Positions 60,423-64,000 of a stretch of 64,000 nt of DNA are shown here, in pieces (within the stretch, counting starts at the first letter, position 1; the number at the start of each line of letters is the position of its first letter). The DNA is taken from NCBI GenBank assembly GCA_963725065.1, contig CAVRXD010000002.1:62001-126000 (forward strand), written 5' to 3'. The DNA is from VAZQ01 sp963725065 (GTDB taxonomy: Bacteria > Pseudomonadota > Alphaproteobacteria > Rhizobiales > Xanthobacteraceae). A model generated the notes under the pieces. It was given only the letters and a program-made list of their open reading frames with translations. It searched no databases and was not told the origin of the DNA. Position numbers and translations under genes: made by a program.

Positions 60423-61129
60423 CGTGCGGACTTCCACCTCGCAAAACCATCGGCCCGCAAACGGCAGGCCGGGCACTGCCCGCAACCGTAACCCCAGTCG
60501 TGCCGGTGCGAGCGGTCGCCGAGATAGCAGGTGTGGGTGTCCTCGACCAGCATGTCCACGAACCTGTCGCCGCCGATCTCATGCCCGAGCGCGAAGATCG
60601 CAGCCTTGTCGATCCACATCAGCGGCGTATGGATCACGAAACGGCGGTCCATCCCGAGGTTGAGCGCAAGCTGCATGGCTTTGATCGTGTCGTCGCGGCA
60701 GTCGGGATAGCCGGAAAAATCGGTCTCGCACACGCCGGCGACGAGATGCCTGACGCCACGGCGATATGCCAGGGCGCCCGCGAAGGCGAAAAACACGATA
60801 TTGCGGCCGGGAACGAACGTCGTCGGCAGTCCGTCGTCGCCGATCTCGATGGCGACCTCGCGCGTGAGGGCGGTCTCGGAGATGGCGGCAAGCGCGTCGA
60901 GGCGTACCACATGATCCTCGCCAAGGCGGCTGGCCCATGCCGGACGCAGGGACGGGATAAGCCGGCGCACACGCTGGCGTGCCTCGAGTTCGGCACGATG
61001 GCGCTGATCGTAGTCGAACCCGACGGTTTCGACGCGGGCGAACCGATCGAGCGCCCAGGCCAGACAGACGGTGGAGTCCTGTCCCCCGGAAAACAGGACG
61101 AGGGCGCTGTCAGAGTCCATTGAGCTCAC
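60419..61129 (-). CDS. queC: 7-cyano-7-deazaguanine synthase
   Basis: A 236-residue enzyme that makes preQ0 from 7-carboxy-7-deazaguanine and ammonia with ATP. The PP-loop is ALVLFSGGQDSTVCLAWALD, and the zinc site has Cys in DTHTCYLGDRSHRH and GYGCGQCPACRLR. GRNIVFFAFAGALAYRRGV, CETDFSGYPDCRDDTIKAMQ and MWIDKAAIFALGHEIGG follow the family. The start is GTG 61129 with GGAG eight bases upstream, or ATG 61120. It overlaps the transporter gene at its end. Confidence 0.94.
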   Translation of the reverse strand: MSSMDSDSALVLFSGGQDSTVCLAWALDRFARVETVGFDYDQRHRAELEARQRVRRLIPSLRPAWASRLGEDHVVRLDALAAISETALTREVAIEIGDDGLPTTFVPGRNIVFFAFAGALAYRRGVRHLVAGVCETDFSGYPDCRDDTIKAMQLALNLGMDRRFVIHTPLMWIDKAAIFALGHEIGGDRFVDMLVEDTHTCYLGDRSHRHDWGYGCGQCPACRLRADGFARWKSAR

Positions 61130-61231
61130 GCTTGCGGCTCCAGAAATGCCAAGGCGCGAATGGGCGAGCGGCGATAAGCGAGCAGCCGGCAGGCAAAAAT
61201 CCGACGCGCCCTATGCGTTGCTCCCCGCTCG

Positions 61232-62061
61232 CTATTCGCCACCGGGGCGCTTGCCCGGCGCATAGGCGAGCTTGCGCGCGAGCGAGGCCAGGTCGCAACC
61301 TTCGCAATAACGCCGTCCTTGAAGTCGATCCAGTTGTGGGCGTAGACATTCTCGGCCGGGATGTCGTAGCGCTCCTGCAAAAACCGCACCAGCAACAACC
61401 AGGCTCGCGCCTGTTCGCGCGTCGCCGGTTTTGCCACATCGGGATAGTTGCCGACGAATTCGACACCGATCGAATTTGTCTTGACGACGGCGCGATAGGT
61501 CTTGGTGTTATCGAGATATTTGTTGTCGTTCCTGTTGGCGCCGTCGCCGTGGGTCGGAATGACGGTCTCGGCGGTCGACCAATACACGGTGCCGTCAGTC
61601 TCCACCCACACGGTCACACCCCGCTTGGTGGGATTTTTGGATTGCGCCAATGCCATGCTCTTGGCCGAGCCCGCCGGTCCTTCAGTCTGATGCACAATGA
61701 TATTGCGCCACTGCTTGGCATCTGCGGGCGAGCCGAGCGGATGCAGGTAGACCATCGCGAGCCCAGGAATCTGCGGCTCGCCCGAGGCCCGGGCGAGCTC
61801 GCGGAAACCGCGCGGAAGCTCGACCTCAGGGACGATCGGATCCACGCCGATCTCGGGTTCGTCGGTGGTCGCGACGCCGCGCGGCCGCGGGCGCGGCAGG
61901 ATCTGTTCGCGCACCACCGGCTTGGGGCCCCCCGATGGGCGGATGGTCTCGGCCCAGGCAGAAGCGCTCCCGCCGAATTGCGCCCCGAACCAGGAGGCCG
62001 GCAGCAGCGCCAGCACCGCGAGGCCGGCAACACGCCGATGGAAATTCAACCGCGCTGTCAT
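61232..62061 (-). pseudogene. N-acetylmuramoyl-L-alanine amidase, interrupted by one frameshift
   Basis: The main frame from ATG 62061 has a signal peptide (MTARLNFHRRVAGLAVLALL), the amidase-2 core (RNIIVHQTEGPAGSAKSMAL with a zinc His, VKTNSIGVEFVGNYPD) and NVYAHNWIDFKDG. Past 61315 this frame becomes Arg/Ser-rich and would run on to a TGA at 61126. In the next frame the sequence resumes as RYCEGCDLASLARKLAYAPG followed by KRPGGE and a stop at 61232, a natural ending. One missing base restores the whole protein. The enzyme would cleave peptidoglycan amide bonds in the periplasm. Confidence 0.85.
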
Positions 62062-62073
62062 TCTAACCGGCCA

Positions 62074-62943
62074 TCAATCCCAGTTGGGCGATCCCGAATA
62101 GGCATAGTCGACGATACGCACATCGTGCCGCGCCAGCCCCGCAATCTCCGCCATCTCCGCCTCCGACAGCACGAAGTCGAAGATTGCGAGATTTTCCGAC
62201 AGGCGCTCGACCCGGCTGGTGCGCGGAATGACAACGATCCCCCGCTGCACCAGGAAGCGCAGGCTCACCTGAGCCGCGCTCTTGCCGTGCGCCTTGGCAA
62301 TGCGTGCGAGCAGCTTGTCGCTCTTGACCCCGCCGCGTGCCACGGGACTGTACGCGACGGTCGCCATGCCCTGTCGCCGGCAGGCCGCGATGACCTTCGA
62401 CTGGTCGATGAACGGATGCACCTCGACCTGATTGCAGATCAGCGGCTCCTCTGCCAGCGCCGCTTCGTCGATCAGGGCGACAGTGAAATTCGAAACCCCG
62501 ATATGACGCGCAAGTCCCATTCGCTTGACCTGGCTGAGCGCACCGAGCGTCTCGCGCAACGGGATCTGCGGGTTCGGCCAGTGCAGCAGCAAGAGATCGA
62601 CCTCCGCAAGCTGCAGCCGCGTCAGGCTCTCCTTGGCCGCACGCTCGAGTTCGCGCGGGGCGAAGTGCGACGGCCATATCTTCGTGGTGATGAACACCTC
62701 GCCCCGTGCCAGGCCGGAGGCGCGCAGTCCCTCGCCGACCTCGCGCTCGTTGTCGTACATTTCCGCGGTGTCGACATGGCGATAGCCCAGGAGCAACGCC
62801 TGCTCGACCATTCGCACACAGCTACTTCCGCGCAGGTTCCAGGTCCCTAGACCGATCAGCGGGATGCGGGCGCCATGAGCTTCGACGACCGGGCTGTCCG
62901 TTGCCTTGCTTGCGACTACTGGAGTTGCGTCGGCGGATTTCAT
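62074..62943 (-). CDS. Aldo/keto reductase
   Basis: A 289-residue NADPH-dependent aldo/keto reductase. The catalytic Tyr is in HVDTAEMYDNEREVGEGLRA (D-x4-Y), the catalytic Lys in VFITTKIWPSHFAP, and the catalytic His in DLLLLHWPNP. NADP-binding parts include VVIPRTSRVERLSENLAIFD, and GLARHIGVSNFTVALIDEAA is the family block. It is 13 bases from the amidase gene and next to the LprI-like gene; a second, similar aldo/keto reductase lies on the other side of that gene. Confidence 0.94.
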   Translation of the reverse strand: MKSADATPVVASKATDSPVVEAHGARIPLIGLGTWNLRGSSCVRMVEQALLLGYRHVDTAEMYDNEREVGEGLRASGLARGEVFITTKIWPSHFAPRELERAAKESLTRLQLAEVDLLLLHWPNPQIPLRETLGALSQVKRMGLARHIGVSNFTVALIDEAALAEEPLICNQVEVHPFIDQSKVIAACRRQGMATVAYSPVARGGVKSDKLLARIAKAHGKSAAQVSLRFLVQRGIVVIPRTSRVERLSENLAIFDFVLSEAEMAEIAGLARHDVRIVDYAYSGSPNWD

Positions 62944-62949
62944 GCGACC

Positions 62950-63444
62950 TCACCGGCCTTCGGCGTTGTCGAGAAAGCCCAGCAGAAACAACGCCCGGCG
63001 CGCGGTCTCGCGGTTGTTGCAGAACACGCTCATGGGTGAGGCCATGGTGCCGCGGAAAAAATCCCAATAGAACGCGCAACTGCGTTCGCGGGAATCGATC
63101 CACGCGCGTTGCATCGCCCGGAGTTTGACCTTCTGCTCGGCGTCGAGCTTGTCGCGCAGGCGGCGATAGGTCTCGTTGAGGATGTCGTCCCAGACCGCGA
63201 ATTCGCGCGCCGCGCACGCCACCTGATCGGCGGTCGACTGCGCGTCCGGCCGGTCGGCGCAAGGGTCGGCAATGATCCCGATGCAACGCTCGCGCTGCGA
63301 CCCGTCGGCCGCGGATTTGATGCAGGATTGCACTGCGGCGGAATCGGCTGCGTCGGGCTTGGCGGTCTCGCACCGGCTCGCGGTCGCGGCCAGCATCAGC
63401 ACGGCACATGCCAGCACGCCCGTCTTCGCCGCGTAGCCCTGCAT
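62950..63444 (-). CDS. LprI-like lysozyme inhibitor family protein (DUF1311)
   Basis: A 164-residue secreted protein. Signal peptide MQGYAAKTGVLACAVLMLAA precedes the DUF1311 pattern: AVQSCIKSAADGSQRERCIG, CAAREFAVWDDILNETYRRL and MQRAWIDSRERSCAFYWDFF, ending FCNNRETARRALFLL. Several Cys probably form disulfides. LprI of mycobacteria inhibits lysozyme; here that is inferred from family only. ATG 63444 with GAGGA six bases upstream is favoured over ATG 63465. It sits between two aldo/keto reductase genes. Confidence 0.88.
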   Translation of the reverse strand: MQGYAAKTGVLACAVLMLAATASRCETAKPDAADSAAVQSCIKSAADGSQRERCIGIIADPCADRPDAQSTADQVACAAREFAVWDDILNETYRRLRDKLDAEQKVKLRAMQRAWIDSRERSCAFYWDFFRGTMASPMSVFCNNRETARRALFLLGFLDNAEGR

Positions 63445-63452
63445 CGCTATCC

Positions 63453-64000
63453 TCAAGCGTCCCATTTGGGAGCGTGCGGCGGATTGACCACGCGCGCGCC
63501 GGCCTGCCTGAGGCCGTCGATCTCGCCCATCTCGTCATCGGTCAAGGCAAAATCGAAGATCGCGAGATTGGCGGCGAGATGCTCGGGGTTGGCGGTGCGC
63601 GGAATCGGGATGATGCGCTGCTGCACGAGGTAGCGCAGTGCGATCTGCGACGCGCTCTTGCCATGCGCCTTGCCGATGCGCTCGAGTATCACGTTGCCAG
63701 GAATCTTGCCGCGCGCCAGCGGACAATAGGCCGTCACCGAAAGGCCATGGCCGCGGCAGGCGGCCAGCACCTTGTCCTGGTTGAGAAACGGATGGACCTC
63801 GATCTGGTTGGTCACCAGGGGCTCGCTCGCAAGCTTGGCCGCCTCTTCCAGCAGGGTGGTGGTGAAATTCGCGACCCCGACATGCTTTGCGCGCCCGTCG
63901 CGTTTGGCCTTGCACAGGACGCCGAGGGATTCCGCGAGCGGTACCTTCGGGTTTGGCCAATGGATGAGGAGCAGATCGACCCAGGGCAGTTTTAGCTTGG
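63453..64000 (-). CDS. Aldo/keto reductase, 5' end beyond the window
   Basis: The C-terminal 180 or so residues of an aldo/keto reductase, cut by the window edge. It shows the catalytic-His block WVDLLLIHWPNPKVPLAESL, HVGVANFTTTLLEEAAKLA, VTNQIEVHPFLNQDKVLAAC and the NADP site IIPIPRTANPEHLAANLAIF. It resembles the protein at 62074 along its length, which suggests an old tandem duplication separated by the LprI-like gene. Confidence 0.92.
   Translation of the reverse strand, partial: KLKLPWVDLLLIHWPNPKVPLAESLGVLCKAKRDGRAKHVGVANFTTTLLEEAAKLASEPLVTNQIEVHPFLNQDKVLAACRGHGLSVTAYCPLARGKIPGNVILERIGKAHGKSASQIALRYLVQQRIIPIPRTANPEHLAANLAIFDFALTDDEMGEIDGLRQAGARVVNPPHAPKWDA

Noticed and set aside
61126..61231. 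Arg-rich C-terminal tail of the amidase as read in the uninterrupted frame
   Set aside because: The conserved ending is found in the neighbouring frame and stops at 61232, so the tail arises from a frameshift.
1..64000. Insertion sequences, CRISPR arrays, prophage or toxin-antitoxin loci
   Set aside because: No transposase, integrase, Cas protein, regularly spaced repeats, phage structural genes or recognisable toxin-antitoxin pair was found on either strand.

Overview
The window is GC-rich DNA with tightly packed genes from an alphaproteobacterium, most likely of the order Hyphomicrobiales near Bradyrhizobium, Rhodopseudomonas or Pseudolabrys. This placement is inferred from remembered family resemblance and gene order: pyrB-pyrC'-plsY-dprA, topA-rnr-DUF983, rpmG/divK/DUF3572/dinB, clpA-clpS-phasin-D,D-carboxypeptidase, Omp25/31-type porin-like proteins with the AADL/AADM start after the signal peptide, and DUF3551, DUF1236, DUF1489 and EipB proteins. 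No insertion sequence, phage, CRISPR array or rRNA gene is visible. The only RNA gene is one odd tRNA-like sequence.

Layout. 0.1-9.3 kb: catabolic and transport genes (TauD-type dioxygenase, two orphan Bug-type solute receptors, MFS transporter with a haloacid-dehalogenase-like enzyme, a ModA-like binding protein, ruvX, an AidB-like acyl-CoA dehydrogenase). 9.4-14.6 kb: pyrB, a pyrC paralogue that has lost its metal-binding residues, plsY and dprA. 14.6-19.4 kb: a loose stretch of small orphan genes, an outer-membrane protein, an HdeA-like protein, a tRNA-like gene and a decayed copy of the dprA 3' end, lying between dprA and topA. 19.4-28.2 kb: topA, rnr, a DUF983 protein divergent from a MocR-type regulator, a Nudix hydrolase and rpmG. 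28.5-36.3 kb: divK, a DUF3572 protein coupled to dinB, a frameshifted eipB, two RidA-family proteins, a glycerophosphodiesterase, a FemAB-like acyltransferase and a HIT protein. 36.3-47.4 kb: azlCD, an MBL-fold enzyme, a second porin-like protein, clpA/clpS, a phasin with a palindromic upstream region, a SPOR-domain D,D-carboxypeptidase and a DnaJ/VWA pair. 47.5-64 kb: panC, an ABC binding protein, DUF1489, a NEW3/ATPase/permease ABC operon, GST, rhodanese, YdcF, an RraA-like protein, queC with a queuosine-precursor transporter, a frameshifted amidase and two aldo/keto reductases flanking an LprI-like gene.

How genes work together. PyrB and the metal-less PyrC' probably form an aspartate transcarbamoylase assembly. 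ClpS feeds N-end-rule substrates to ClpA. QueC and the VUT-family transporter both supply the queuosine pathway. AzlC and AzlD form one branched-chain amino-acid exporter. The NEW3, ATPase and permease genes overlap and form one transport unit.

The most interesting points are the inactivated PyrC', the dprA tail remnant, two single-base frameshifts in otherwise intact conserved genes (eipB and the amidase), the tRNA-like gene, palindromes at the mocR and phasin promoters, and several genes of 27-65 codons. I did not find a clearly new multi-gene system. The best candidates for unexplored biology are the NEW3-ABC operon, the VWA/DnaJ pair and the small Cys-rich protein at 15.5 kb.
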